From: Desulfoferrobacter suflitae
GTDB taxonomy: Bacteria; Desulfobacterota; Syntrophobacteria; Syntrophobacterales; Syntrophobacteraceae
NCBI RefSeq assembly: GCF_022603395.1
Contig: NZ_JAIBKA010000005.1
Location: 248,001 to 312,000, forward strand
Direction: 5' to 3'
DNA length: 64,000 bases
Part shown: piece by piece, positions 8,783 through 16,825 of the stretch
Layout of the letters: each line of letters begins with the position of its first letter
How positions within the stretch are numbered: the first letter of the stretch is position 1
The notes under the pieces: model-generated
Seen by the model: only the letters and a program-made list of their open reading frames with translations
Told to the model about the DNA's origin: nothing
The model's database searches: none
Made by a program: the position numbers and the translations under genes

Positions 8783-9250
8783 ATGTCCCAAGTCAAAGAA
8801 TGCATGAAAGTCACCATCGAGTACCGGGTACGGACCACCACACGCGACGGAGAATCCACACAGCTCCCGCCGGCCACATGCAGCTTCATTTACGGCATTG
8901 ATACGCAGTATCCATCCGTTGAATCGGCCCTGATGAATAAGCGCCCGGGCGACAGAGTGCAGGTCTACGTTCCGCCGGAAGAGATTTACGGGGTCCACGA
9001 CGAGGAGCTGATCCGCGAGCTGCCCCGCTCGGATTACAAGGAGGAGCGACTCAAGCCGGGAAAAATGTACCGGGAAATGCGGCAGAAGTGCCTGGTTCAA
9101 TTCATGGTGAGAGACATTCGAAACGACGTCATCGTGGCCGACTTTAACGATCCCAAAGCGGGGACTTCAGCCGAATTCGACATCCTGGTCAAGGAGGTGA
9201 GAGAGTCCGGCAAGAGTGAGTGGCCTTCCGGCTGTGCCATCGGGCAATAG
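8783..9250 (+). CDS. FKBP-type peptidyl-prolyl isomerase, SlyD-like
   Basis: 155 residues starting at the ATG at 8783, preceded by AAGGAGAAG. The region VTIEYRVRTTTRDGES...FIYG...SVESALMNKRPGDRVQVYVPPEEIYG follows the SlyD-type FKBP plan, in which an insert-in-flap domain is placed after the YG motif. It should catalyse proline isomerisation and act as a cytoplasmic folding helper. Some of the canonical active-site aromatics are replaced, so activity may be low. The His-rich metal tail of E. coli SlyD is missing. A second FKBP with a more standard sequence is at 32046. Single-gene unit. Confidence 0.82.
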   Translation: MSQVKECMKVTIEYRVRTTTRDGESTQLPPATCSFIYGIDTQYPSVESALMNKRPGDRVQVYVPPEEIYGVHDEELIRELPRSDYKEERLKPGKMYREMRQKCLVQFMVRDIRNDVIVADFNDPKAGTSAEFDILVKEVRESGKSEWPSGCAIGQ

Positions 9251-9481
9251 CTGCCAATCGGCATGGAGCATTATCTCGTACCGTCCGCACAGAGATCACA
9301 GGGACCGCAGAGATGCAGGAAAATGAGCGATAAATAGTCCTCATTACCGATCGGACGGCCATTGGAGTCCGTCCATTTGCAATCTTTCACTCAGTCGATT
9401 TTTCGTCAGTTGACAAACATCCTTGCCGGTGCTATCCATACGACGGCTTTGAGTAAAGCTCCTCCTTGCCGGCATGTCGAC

Positions 9482-9557
9482 GGGCGACTAGCTCAGTGGA
9501 TAGAGCGTTGGTCTCCGGAACCAAAGGTCCCGGGTTCGATCCCCGGGTCGCCCTCCA
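9482..9557 (+). tRNA. tRNA-Arg (anticodon CCG)
   Basis: A full cloverleaf can be drawn. The acceptor stem GGGCGAC pairs with GTCGCCC; the D arm is GCTC/GAGC; the anticodon stem TTGGT/ACCAA encloses loop CTCCGGA, giving anticodon CCG; the T arm CCGGG-TTCGATC-CCCGG is canonical. The 3' CCA is encoded at 9555-9557. It forms the left border of the repeat- and remnant-rich stretch that ends at the tRNA-Gly gene. Confidence 0.96.
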
Positions 9558-9781
9558 ATAAAATCAACACATGACCAGCAAAACAAACCATGCTTAACCG
9601 TTCCATGTTAGCTCATGGCTAGGAACCCCAAAATGGTCCGAGTATAAATTGACAAAACCAATCAAGATGCCGAATAGGAGATCGTTGAGCGATATCTGAC
9701 ACTTGCTTCTCAGTGGGCGGCTGAATAGCGTCCGAAGAGCCCACTGCCGATCCCTTGGTCTCGTTCAGGAACGAGATATAG

Positions 9782-10111
9782 GCTCTTTGCCATGGTTACT
9801 CTCGCGTTCGTGTTGCTCTCTCCCTTCGTCTCTTCCTCACCGGAGTATCGATTCTGACGCCACCTCTGATGCAGAAACGAGTCAATGATCTCGATCGAGT
9901 GGAGCTCATTGCCCGGCGGATGGCCAATTTCACCCGCGAGGAGGCAGCCTGCTCGCTTTCAAGAACCACCAGCTATGGCAATGATGCCAACCGTTGGGCG
10001 ATATCCGGGTTGCGCATCATGACGGGGAGACAATCCAAAGACCCTGGAATCGACAGGATGCTGGAGCGGTTGCGTGAGATATCCCAATTCAACCCTGTAC
10101 AGTCCCAGTAG
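9782..10111 (+). pseudogene. C-terminal remnant of an unrecognised protein
   Basis: The frame is open from just after a TAG at 9779 to a stop at 10109-10111 and reads as natural protein throughout, including RVRVALSLRLFLTGVSIL and LIARRMANFTREEAACSLSR. The only ATG in this frame (9869) lies inside the conserved-looking stretch, has no ribosome site, and would delete part of it. I therefore read it as the tail of a longer gene whose front is gone. I do not recognise the family with confidence. It sits in the remnant zone between two tRNA genes. Confidence 0.5.
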
Positions 10112-10226
10112 CTGAATGATTGGCGGGGGGAGATGCCGGCGGCAAATCAGCATAGGCGTGGATGAGGGGTGTAAACCCAGCAAAGGCATGAATCACGGCT
10201 GCATACCAGCGCGAACATCGATCAGC

Positions 10227-10297
10227 GCTGCGAAGCAGCACAGATAAGGTTGACGGCCGCCAATCAACACAGCCATAAATGATGCTGCGAAGCAGCA
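10227..10297. repeat. Two copies of a GCTGC-GAA-GCAGC palindrome
   Basis: Identical 13-base hairpins GCTGCGAAGCAGC lie at 10227-10239 and 10284-10296; the second is extended by one pair at each end. They stand just upstream of the longer REP-like palindromes and the transposase and are likely part of the same repeat family. Confidence 0.7.
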
Positions 10298-10309
10298 CCA
10301 GGATTGAAG

Positions 10310-10365
10310 CCTGGGGCTTCAGCCCCAGGGGATGAGGCCAACAACGACAACGCCCTGAAGGGGCG
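10310..10365. repeat. REP-like palindrome pair, left of transposase
   Basis: Two palindromes 21 bases apart: CCTGGGGCTTCAGCCCCAGG (10310-10329) and CGCCCTGAAGGGGCG (10351-10365). The same pair, in the same order and with nearly the same spacing, recurs without a transposase at 11096-11152. The second element also occurs inverted right of the transposase (10849-10863). This is the organisation of REP/BIME units mobilised by RAYT enzymes or of IS200/IS605-type subterminal hairpins. Confidence 0.8.
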
Positions 10366-10379
10366 CAGGAAAACCTGCC

Positions 10380-10832
10380 ATGTCGAGCACCCTCGCCAAC
10401 CTTCTCTATCATGTCGTCTTTTCGACAAAAGAGAGGCAAAAGATCATTTTGCCCGACATCAAAACAGACCTGTACGGTTACCTCGGCGGGGTGATCCGCG
10501 GTGAAAAGGGAAGATTGCTCAAAATAGGCGGGACAGAAGACCATGTTCATATTCTCGCTTCATTTCATCCCGCCCTCTCAGTCTCCGACATGCTGCGCCG
10601 GATGAAAGGAAACACATCCAGGTGGCTGAATGAAAACCGTAGCCTTGCTTTTCGCTTTTCTTGGCAACGCGGCTATGGTGCCTTTTCTGTGAGCGAATCG
10701 ATGGTCGACGTCGTTTCAAAATACATAGACAATCAGGAGTTGCATCACAAGAAGATGACATTTCAGGAGGAGTTCCTGGCTCTGCTCAGCAAGCACAATG
10801 TTCAATACGATGAACGATACATTTGGGATTGA
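10380..10832 (+). mobile_element. tnpA: IS200/RAYT-type Y1 transposase
   Basis: 150 residues, complete. It is a single-strand HUH transposase of the Y1 class: YHVVFSTKERQKI is the N-terminal strand, HVHIL is the HUH metal motif, and the catalytic tyrosine is expected in the VSKYIDNQELHHKK helix. Length and motifs fit IS200/IS605 TnpA or the REP-associated tyrosine transposases (RAYTs). The flanking exact palindromes on both sides and a transposase-free copy of the palindrome pair 270 bases downstream favour RAYT. No tnpB accompanies it. The reading frame is intact, so it may still be active. Confidence 0.88.
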
Positions 10833-10848
10833 TTTTGCCTTTTTGCAT

Positions 10849-10908
10849 CGCCCCTTCAGGGCGGACGGAATGTGGGGGCTGCCGGCAACCTGGGGTTAAA
10901 ACCCCAGG
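10849..10908. repeat. REP-like palindrome pair, right of transposase (inverted)
   Basis: CGCCCCTTCAGGGCG (10849-10863) is the exact reverse complement of the element at 10351-10365, so the transposase is bracketed by an inverted pair. CCTGGGGTTAAAACCCCAGG (10889-10908) is a variant of the larger palindrome with the loop changed from TC to TTAAAA. Arms are conserved while the loop varies, as expected of structures recognised as hairpins. Confidence 0.8.
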
Positions 10909-11028
10909 CTATAGACCCTTACAGCTCCGCTGTAGGTTTTTTCGGCTTAAAGAAGCGTGGCTGCTGAACAGTGTGGAATTCGGCTGCTTGACGCCCCGGG
11001 ATGTGGCCGCTCGACGCCGTGGGATCTG

Positions 11029-11152
11029 GTGGTCAACAAGGGATCCGGCTGGTCAACTTTGTGGGATCCGGCTGCGGAGCAGCCTCGTGTTGTAGCCTGG
11101 GGCTTCAGCCCCAGGTAATGATGTGAATCCACGATTGCGCCCTGAAGGGGCG
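11029..11152. repeat. Short direct repeats and a transposase-free REP pair
   Basis: Between about 11029 and 11073 the phrase TGGTCAAC...GGGATCCGGCTG is repeated in tandem with small changes. It is followed by CCTGGGGCTTCAGCCCCAGG at 11096-11115, identical to 10310-10329, and CGCCCTGAAGGGGCG at 11138-11152, identical to 10351-10365. No gene is seen from 10833 to 11233. A further CCCTTCGGGCCG hairpin-like run follows near 11177. Confidence 0.75.
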
Positions 11153-11233
11153 AGCTGAATCTCCCTTTACATCGACCCTTCGGGCCGAACCGGATATGGG
11201 CCTTGCCGGCAGGGTGGGGGCCGCTCTCGACCC

Positions 11234-11770
11234 TTGCGCCGCAATATCGAAAAACATGGATGGGACGGCGAGTGGTACCGTCGCGCTTACTTCGACGAGG
11301 GATCATTGCTTGGATCGTCGAGTAACCCCGAATGCCAGATTGATTCGATCGCTCAAAGCTGGTCGGTTCTGTCGAATGCCGGAGATCCTGAACGCTCACG
11401 CATGGCCATGGAAGCGCTCGATGAGCGCCTGGTTCGCCGCGAGCACGAGCTGTTTCAGTTTCTGGACCCGCTGTTTGACAGGTCCGCACAGAATCCAAAA
11501 TACATCAAAAGGTATGCTCCGGGAGTCAGAAAAAACGGCGGGCAGTATGCGCATGCGGCCATCCGGGCGGCAATGGCCTTCGCTCGTATAGGGGATAAAC
11601 GGCGCGCATGGGAGCTCTTTGCCATGATCAACCCGGTGAACCATGTCGGATCGCCCGAGCAGACCGCCACCTGCAAAGTGGAACCCTGCGTCGTTGCCGC
11701 CGATGTCCATGCGGTGACTCCGCATACCAGTCGCGGCGGCTGGACCTGGTACACCGGCTCGGCGGGCTGA
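11234..11770 (+). pseudogene. C-terminal fragment of a cyclic beta-1,2-glucan synthase / GH94 phosphorylase domain
   Basis: The frame encodes about 178 residues (HGWDGEWYRRAYFDEG, SNPECQIDSIAQSWSVLS, YAHAAIRAAMAFARIGD, VEPCVVAADVHAV, RGGWTWYTGSAG) that match the end of the GH94 glycan phosphorylase module of very large cyclic beta-1,2-glucan synthases. These normally exceed 2000 residues. The front is missing and the frame stops directly after TGSAG, where the native protein continues (WMYR and onward). The left junction coincides with the REP-repeat zone and the right junction lies six bases from the tRNA-Gly gene. It is a non-functional leftover, probably from a mobile-element-mediated deletion. 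Confidence 0.85.
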
Positions 11771-11775
11771 ACAAA

Positions 11776-11852
11776 TGGAGCGGGAGACGGGCTTCGAACC
11801 CGCGACCCTCAGCTTGGAAGGCTGATGCTCTAGCCAGCTGAGCTACTCCCGC
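11776..11852 (-). tRNA. tRNA-Gly (anticodon TCC)
   Basis: Read on the minus strand the acceptor stem GCGGGAG pairs with CTCCCGC. The D arm is GCTC/GAGC, the anticodon stem TCAGC/GCTGA encloses CTTCCAA (anticodon TCC), and the T arm GCGGG-TTCGAAG-CCCGT is regular (with a G-T closing pair). CCA is encoded at the 3' end (11778-11776). The glucan-synthase scrap abuts its 3' end, a common place for integration and excision scars. Confidence 0.96.
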
Positions 11853-11992
11853 TCAAGTGTCACCCTGTTTAGCATGGCTGCTGCCATTTTTCAATTGAAA
11901 AATGTGGCCTTCCGTTCTACTAAGCTGTTGTTTGATAGGGATTTGAGTCTGCGTACCAGGTCTGAGTCGCTGGAGTGCTTAAGGGAGGATCC

Positions 11993-12973
11993 ATGAACAA
12001 GCATTATGAAGATCTCATGTCGCGGGTCAACATGCTGGAAATATTCAAAGCCAGGCACGTTGTGGAACACGTCCTGCACCGTACCCATCTCACGTACTAT
12101 CAACGGCTGTCCGATGAACTGGGCGCCCGAATTTATGTCAAACATGAAAACCACCTGCCAACCAATTCGTTTAAAGTGCGCGGCGCGGTGAATTTCATGG
12201 CGCGTCTCACGCCCGAGATGAAACAACGCGGCCTGGTTGTTGCCACCCGGGGCAATCACGGTTTGGCCGTCGCCTGGGCAGCCCAGGATAAAGGAGTCTT
12301 CTGCAACATTGTGGTGCCTGAGAACAACAATCCCGACACCAATGCCGCAATTCTGGCCTATGGAGCTCAATTAATCGAGCATGGCCGCGACTTTTACGAA
12401 ACCCAGGATTACTGTGACGAACTGGCGGAAAATACCGGCTACTATTACCTGCGCCAGGGGAACGAACCGCTGCTGATCACCGGAATTGCCACCATGGGAC
12501 TGGAGATATTCGCAGAGCTTCCCGATGTTGACACCATCATCATGCCCATCGGTGGAGGAACCGGCTGCTCGGCCCTGGCCAAGGTCATCGAGGGCATCAA
12601 TCCGGATGTCGAGCTGATCGGGGTACAGGCTGAGAAAATGCCGTCTTTTTTTGAATCCTGGCGCCAAGGCAAGAAGGTCATCGTGCCGAGCGCCGACACC
12701 TCGGCGGAGGGCCTTGCAGCACGCTCGGTTTTTGAAATCCCTTACATGATTCTGAAAGATCGCATCAGCGATGTCGTTCTGCTCACTGAGGATGAACTCC
12801 TGGAAGGCGTGCGCAGGTCTTTGCATTACACTCAAAATCTGGCGGAAGTGGCGGGAGCTGCAGCGTTGGCCGCAGCCTTCAAAATCAAGAGCAAACTCAG
12901 CGGCAAAAAAGTCGTGGTGATCATGACGGGTGGAAATCTGAACCTGCATCAGCTTGCCCGGATCATTGGCTAG
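11993..12973 (+). CDS. Threonine/serine dehydratase-family PLP enzyme
   Basis: 326 residues from the ATG at 11993 (AAGGGAGG upstream). It is a fold-type II PLP enzyme: the Schiff-base lysine lies in NSFKVRGA, the substrate loop is ATRGNHG (usual form SxGNHAQG), and the phosphate-binding glycine loop is GGGTGCSA. It lacks the C-terminal ACT-like regulatory domain of biosynthetic IlvA, so it resembles catabolic threonine dehydratase or serine racemase-type proteins. Expected reaction: deamination of L-threonine or serine to a 2-oxo acid and ammonia; the true substrate is unproven. It converges with pyrR with only two bases between stop codons. Confidence 0.85.
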   Translation: MNKHYEDLMSRVNMLEIFKARHVVEHVLHRTHLTYYQRLSDELGARIYVKHENHLPTNSFKVRGAVNFMARLTPEMKQRGLVVATRGNHGLAVAWAAQDKGVFCNIVVPENNNPDTNAAILAYGAQLIEHGRDFYETQDYCDELAENTGYYYLRQGNEPLLITGIATMGLEIFAELPDVDTIIMPIGGGTGCSALAKVIEGINPDVELIGVQAEKMPSFFESWRQGKKVIVPSADTSAEGLAARSVFEIPYMILKDRISDVVLLTEDELLEGVRRSLHYTQNLAEVAGAAALAAAFKIKSKLSGKKVVVIMTGGNLNLHQLARIIG

Positions 12974-12975
12974 CT

Positions 12976-13527
12976 TCAGGCGGCAGTGGAGTATTCCACC
13001 ACGACTTGATCCAATCCACCCTTTTCACTCAAGAGAACATTGACTTGTTCCTCCATTGCCGTATCGAGCTGAACACCGATGAATTGCCCGCAAATGGGCA
13101 GTTCTCGATGACCACGATCGACCAGTACGGCAACCAGCACCCGGCGCGGTCGGCCATAATCAATGAGGGCATCCAGAGCTGCCCTGATGGTTCTTCCTGT
13201 GTAGAGGACATCGTCCACCAGGATCACCTCTCGGTCATCAATGGGAAAGGGCAAATCCGTGGAGCGCAACAGCGGCTGGGTGTGCAACCTGGACCAGTCA
13301 TCCCGGTAAAGGGTTATGTCCAGGCTCCCCACGGGAGGCATAAACCCAAACTCTTGGAAGATCATTTGTTGCAGCCGTCTGGCCAGAAACACCCCTCCCG
13401 TATGAATCCCGATGAGAACCAGGTCCTTGGGATTACTCACCTTGTCAACAATCTCCCCGGCAATCCTGTGCAGAATCTCCTGGATTTCCTGCGCCTGCAA
13501 AACCACTCTTACTGGATGTGCAACCAT
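12976..13527 (-). CDS. pyrR: Bifunctional pyr operon regulator / uracil phosphoribosyltransferase
   Basis: 183 residues from the ATG at 13527. The PRPP-binding loop VILVDDVLYTGRTIRAALDAL is perfect and LVLIGIHTGGVFLARRL is the N-terminal family segment. PyrR proteins bind pyr mRNA in response to UMP and also convert uracil plus PRPP to UMP. An attenuator-like hairpin lies about 34 bases upstream of the start. The pyrK/pyrD genes are not adjacent (7-8 kb). PyrR regulation is best known in Firmicutes; in this group it may work mainly as an enzyme. Confidence 0.92.
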   Translation of the reverse strand: MVAHPVRVVLQAQEIQEILHRIAGEIVDKVSNPKDLVLIGIHTGGVFLARRLQQMIFQEFGFMPPVGSLDITLYRDDWSRLHTQPLLRSTDLPFPIDDREVILVDDVLYTGRTIRAALDALIDYGRPRRVLVAVLVDRGHRELPICGQFIGVQLDTAMEEQVNVLLSEKGGLDQVVVEYSTAA

Positions 13528-13560
13528 AGCGTAATCTTCCCGGCATGTCGTCAAAGGATA

Positions 13561-13591
13561 AAAGCAAAGGGGTGCCTTTCCGGCACCCCTC
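13561..13591 (-). terminator. Attenuator-like hairpin in the pyrR leader
   Basis: On the minus strand AGGGGTGCC and GGCACCCCT form a 9-bp stem with a 5-base loop (13569-13591), followed by TTGCTTTT (to 13561). Its place between the putative promoter region and the pyrR start fits a leader terminator rather than an end-of-gene signal. Confidence 0.6.
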
Positions 13592-13821
13592 AGGCATTCT
13601 TCACTGCTTCACTTCTGGATTTGCAATCCGTTCCTAAGCTGCTCAAATATCAAGGGTTCTTTGTTTCCCTAGCAGCTTTACTGACAAGTGTCAACCAATT
13701 GTGGTAGATAGAAACCTGCAGAGGCTTTTCGGGTCGTCGTGGCCACTGCCGAACGGCCTCAGGCGGAACACGGCAATCACAGCGACACACGCAGCGAACA
13801 CCCAATGACAGAAAGGCACAA

Positions 13822-14436
13822 ATGGGCATTATTCCAATTGATCTCCAGGGTATTGAGCAATGGGCCGGCTGTATTGCCGGGATTATCTTTGGCTTGATTG
13901 TCCAGGGTGACGCCCAGGAATATTTTGTTCATATGTTCGAAACCCTGGCAAAACGAACCAAGATACAATATCGATTGAACCCGCTGCAGCACCTGGACGT
14001 CTGGAGTATTCCCGCATTTCTCTTTGCCGGTTGGGGTTGGAGCGGTCGTCGCGTGGAGGAGCCCGCCTATTTCCCGCCCCGTCCCATTCCCCGTTTTCTC
14101 GTCCCATTGGCCGGACCGCTGGCGAATTTCGCCATGGTGGGCATCTTGAGCAGTTTCTATATATTCCTGCCATTTGCCTTTTTGGAGATTGCCATTGCCA
14201 TCAACATTCAAATGGCTCTGGCCAATCTGATAATTCCTCTTCCTCCCCTGGCGCTGGGGCGAGCTTTGTGCTCAGCCTTCGAGGTTCTCAGGCCTCAACG
14301 ACGCACTCTGGAGTTTTCCGGTACCCTGATCATATTGGCCCTGGTGCTGCTCGAATATGCAGCCCACTGGGAGATTTTTCGCCCTCTGATTTTGGAGCCC
14401 AGTGCGGTGATTTTGAAATGGGTATTGTACAGGTAG
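13822..14436 (+). CDS. Site-2-protease (M50) homologue without the catalytic residues
   Basis: 204 residues with four to five hydrophobic segments, so an inner-membrane protein. The fold-defining landmarks of small M50/S2P proteins are kept in order: LNPLQHLD (52-59, usual LNPLAHID), PLAGPLANF (95-103) and NLIIPLPPLALGR (135-147, usual NLLPIPPLDGSR). However, the position of the zinc motif HExxH reads QGDAQ (28-32) and the third-ligand Asp of PPLDG reads PPLAL. All zinc ligands and the catalytic Glu are therefore lost. I infer a pseudoprotease, perhaps a binding or regulatory protein. No informative neighbour. An AGAAAGG ribosome site precedes the ATG. Confidence 0.75.
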   Translation: MGIIPIDLQGIEQWAGCIAGIIFGLIVQGDAQEYFVHMFETLAKRTKIQYRLNPLQHLDVWSIPAFLFAGWGWSGRRVEEPAYFPPRPIPRFLVPLAGPLANFAMVGILSSFYIFLPFAFLEIAIAINIQMALANLIIPLPPLALGRALCSAFEVLRPQRRTLEFSGTLIILALVLLEYAAHWEIFRPLILEPSAVILKWVLYR

Positions 14437-14606
14437 ATTTTGCCGGTCAACGCCGCCACCGACCCGTCTGGAATGCTGTCAAATCGCGCCGCCGCGCGCC
14501 CGGTCCCTTGCCGACAACATACATCGGTCTGCAGCGCGGCTCCGCTCAGGTTGCGCGAGGAGCCAGATGCGCCAGTGAGGTCACAAGCGAGTGACGAAAA
14601 AGTTGC

Positions 14607-15077
14607 TCAATATACCCACTTGTTCCCGGAAAATCGGAAGATCTCGGTTACCACCGATTCATGCTCGCATTTGAAGTTTCCAGCAGATGCTTCCTCAGGT
14701 GTCTTGCCTTTGCTGGAATAGGTCATTTTCTTGTAGCGCATCACGCCCACATACGGCGAGGCCTTCTGCCCGGTTTTCTTAATCCGGTATTCGAACGGCT
14801 TGCTCAATTCCAGATAGCTCGCTACATAATTGCCCTTGCGGGTCTCGTCCTCGGCCACCTGTACGTAGTCCTTGCCGTATTTTCCGTATTTGGTCAGCTT
14901 CGCAATCCATTCGCCCTGAAACCTGACAAAGGCTTTTTCGACCTCTAAGTCCTCCACAGCGAATGCGTGAGACGACAAGGCCAAAAGCAGCCCGGTCATT
15001 AGCAAGCCAAGCCAAATCCTCAGAGTGCGATCCCTCTGCCGCAATTTTCCGGTATCACCAGTTCTGCGGTCACTCAT
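14607..15077 (-). CDS. Secreted protein of unknown function
   Basis: 156 residues from the ATG at 15077. A basic N-terminus of about 19 residues is followed by a hydrophobic stretch (IWLGLLMTGLLLALSSHAFA) ending in a good signal-peptidase site (AFA-VED). The mature protein is about 115 residues, lysine- and tyrosine-rich, with one cysteine near the C-terminus. I recognise no family. It lies only about 23 bases below the terminator of the VWA-OmpA gene, so it may be transcribed by read-through or from its own promoter. Confidence 0.7.
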   Translation of the reverse strand: MSDRRTGDTGKLRQRDRTLRIWLGLLMTGLLLALSSHAFAVEDLEVEKAFVRFQGEWIAKLTKYGKYGKDYVQVAEDETRKGNYVASYLELSKPFEYRIKKTGQKASPYVGVMRYKKMTYSSKGKTPEEASAGNFKCEHESVVTEIFRFSGNKWVY

Positions 15078-15100
15078 CTTTAGCCACCCCCTAAAACGAA

Positions 15101-15133
15101 ATGAGGCCACAAGTGGGTAACTTGTGGCCTCAT
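15101..15133 (-). terminator. Rho-independent terminator after the VWA-OmpA gene
   Basis: ATGAGGCCACAAG pairs perfectly with CTTGTGGCCTCAT over 13 bp around a 7-base loop. Read on the minus strand it is followed by TTCGTTTTAG. It is 15 bases past the stop of the gene at 15149. Confidence 0.88.
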
Positions 15134-15148
15134 GATTTCAGCCGAGAG

Positions 15149-16219
15149 TTATTCTACCACTTTAAGCTCGACCCGGCGATTCAGTGCACGTCCCTCAGGA
15201 TTATCGGTACCATCGGGATTCGTGTTAGGAGCAATCGGATTGGATTCGCCGTAGCCAACCGTTGTCATGCGACTGCCTGCGATCCCGTTCTGACGGAAGA
15301 AGTTGTACACACTGCGGGCACGTCTTTCGGAGAGTGCCTGGTTGTAGGCGTCCGTTCCGATGGAATCGGTATGACCTTCGATGACAATATTGATGGCGGG
15401 GTTGTCTTTGAGGATTGCCGCGGCTTCATCCAGCACAGGCACCCATTCGGCTTTGATGTTCGATTTGTCGAAATCAAAATGGATACCTCGCAGGACGATG
15501 ACTTCCTCCATCGCTTCCTCGTAGAAAACACATTTGACAAACTCTTCCAGTGCCGCGGGATCCTGCAGCAGGTCGGCGCCATTAGCCGCACAGCAGTCGC
15601 CGAGCTGGCTGATCTGATCCATGACAGCCTTGCCCTCAGGGGTATCTGCCAGAGAAATAGTGTGGAAACAAGCCTGATATTTGTCGGCAATGGCCTTGGC
15701 TTCCATCACCGGATTGGTACACATGTTTTCTCTACCGTCGGAAATCAGAATGATTCCGGTTCTTCCACTCAGGCCCGCCATGACAGCATCGAGATTGTGG
15801 ATGCCCATGCCCAGCGGAGTTCTGCGACCGTAGATTTCCTGTTGATTGGGAATTGCATCGATGGCGTCGGCGAGTTTCGCCTTTTCGTACACCGTAGGCG
15901 GCATCACCTGCTGATACGGCGCCACCATGGAAAGGGATCCCTGATACCCCAGCTCAGGAATCAGGTCGTTCATGCCCGAAAGGATTTTCTTGGACATGGC
16001 CATTTTGGTCTTGTCCAACTCGAGGCCTCCATCGGCGACCGTACTGGGAACTGTGGCGCCACCGCCGTAGACCATGTACATCGAACCCGATTGATCCTGC
16101 AAAATAATGAAGTTATCGATTTTGGGTACAAGTTTGGCCCCGGCTTGAGGTGCTCCTATAAAAAAAGCTAAGGCCGCAATAACACTAAAAATAACTCCAT
16201 TCCTGACAATGCTGCTCAT
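15149..16219 (-). CDS. OmpA-family protein with periplasmic von Willebrand A domain
   Basis: 356 residues from the ATG at 16219 (AAGGAGGAGG site). A signal peptide (MSSIVRNGVIFSVIAALAFF then IGAPQAGA) is followed by a VWA domain beginning FIILQDQSGSM, whose DxSGS is the metal-ion adhesion site; ILISDGREN is the later VWA strand. The C-terminal 110 residues are an OmpA/MotB peptidoglycan-binding domain (IHFDFDKSNIKAEW, IEGHTDSIGTDAYNQALSERRA). It is likely periplasmic and anchored to the cell wall, using the VWA part for protein contacts. Similar fusions occur in deltaproteobacteria; the function is not established. Four cysteines (CCAAN, CVFY and others) may form disulfides. Confidence 0.9.
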   Translation of the reverse strand: MSSIVRNGVIFSVIAALAFFIGAPQAGAKLVPKIDNFIILQDQSGSMYMVYGGGATVPSTVADGGLELDKTKMAMSKKILSGMNDLIPELGYQGSLSMVAPYQQVMPPTVYEKAKLADAIDAIPNQQEIYGRRTPLGMGIHNLDAVMAGLSGRTGIILISDGRENMCTNPVMEAKAIADKYQACFHTISLADTPEGKAVMDQISQLGDCCAANGADLLQDPAALEEFVKCVFYEEAMEEVIVLRGIHFDFDKSNIKAEWVPVLDEAAAILKDNPAINIVIEGHTDSIGTDAYNQALSERRARSVYNFFRQNGIAGSRMTTVGYGESNPIAPNTNPDGTDNPEGRALNRRVELKVVE

Positions 16220-16483
16220 CTCTTCCTCCTCCTTTTCATAAAAAAACACACGAAATTTAAAGTATAATTTAGCCCTTCTACACCTTCTAAGGTATTCACC
16301 CTGTTCTGTCAACAATATTATTCATTAGAAGCCGTTTGAATCGTTGAGCAATAGACGATTTCGGAAACCTTCGCCAGTGCGGGTCTCAGGCGATCAATGC
16401 TCATTTCTCGGAAATGATTGACGCTCCCCCCCTGCCACTCGATGGCCCGTTCGATCATCGCGGGTCAAAACACTGTCGCCGGC

Positions 16484-16825
16484 TCAAAGAATTCTCTTCA
16501 CCCAAACAAGATTCAGTTGGTTGTCCATATCATATTTGCAGAACCGTTCACCAATTTCAGATTCTGAATTTTGCTGCAGGGCCAATAATCGATCAAAGTC
16601 TTTCTCAATGACCACATTACAGAAATCAACCGGAATGGACCGGATAAAATCCAATTCTTCTGCGCTCCATAATTCCTCTGCAATATCCCCTACTCCATCT
16701 TCCAGTGCCTGCTTCCCACACACCTTGTAGCATGCTCCGCAACTGCACCGATGAATGGCATCAAAGTCCAAAGGAACGGGATGACCGTTTTCACAAAAAG
16801 GACATATAACAATATGGGTCCTCAT
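16484..16825 (-). CDS. Small zinc-ribbon-like protein of unknown function
   Basis: 113 residues from the ATG at 16825, which has GGAGG a few bases upstream. Cysteine pairs CPFC (about 8-11) and CSCGACYKVC (about 28-37) suggest a zinc ribbon; the remaining 70 residues are helical and acidic. No family recognised and no functional partner nearby. Longer in-frame starts exist upstream to 16885 but lack a ribosome site as good. Confidence 0.6.
   Translation of the reverse strand: MRTHIVICPFCENGHPVPLDFDAIHRCSCGACYKVCGKQALEDGVGDIAEELWSAEELDFIRSIPVDFCNVVIEKDFDRLLALQQNSESEIGERFCKYDMDNQLNLVWVKRIL

Noticed and set aside
10227-11152. CRISPR array
   Set aside because: The repeats are palindromes of unequal spacing around a transposase, without uniform repeat-spacer periodicity or cas genes.
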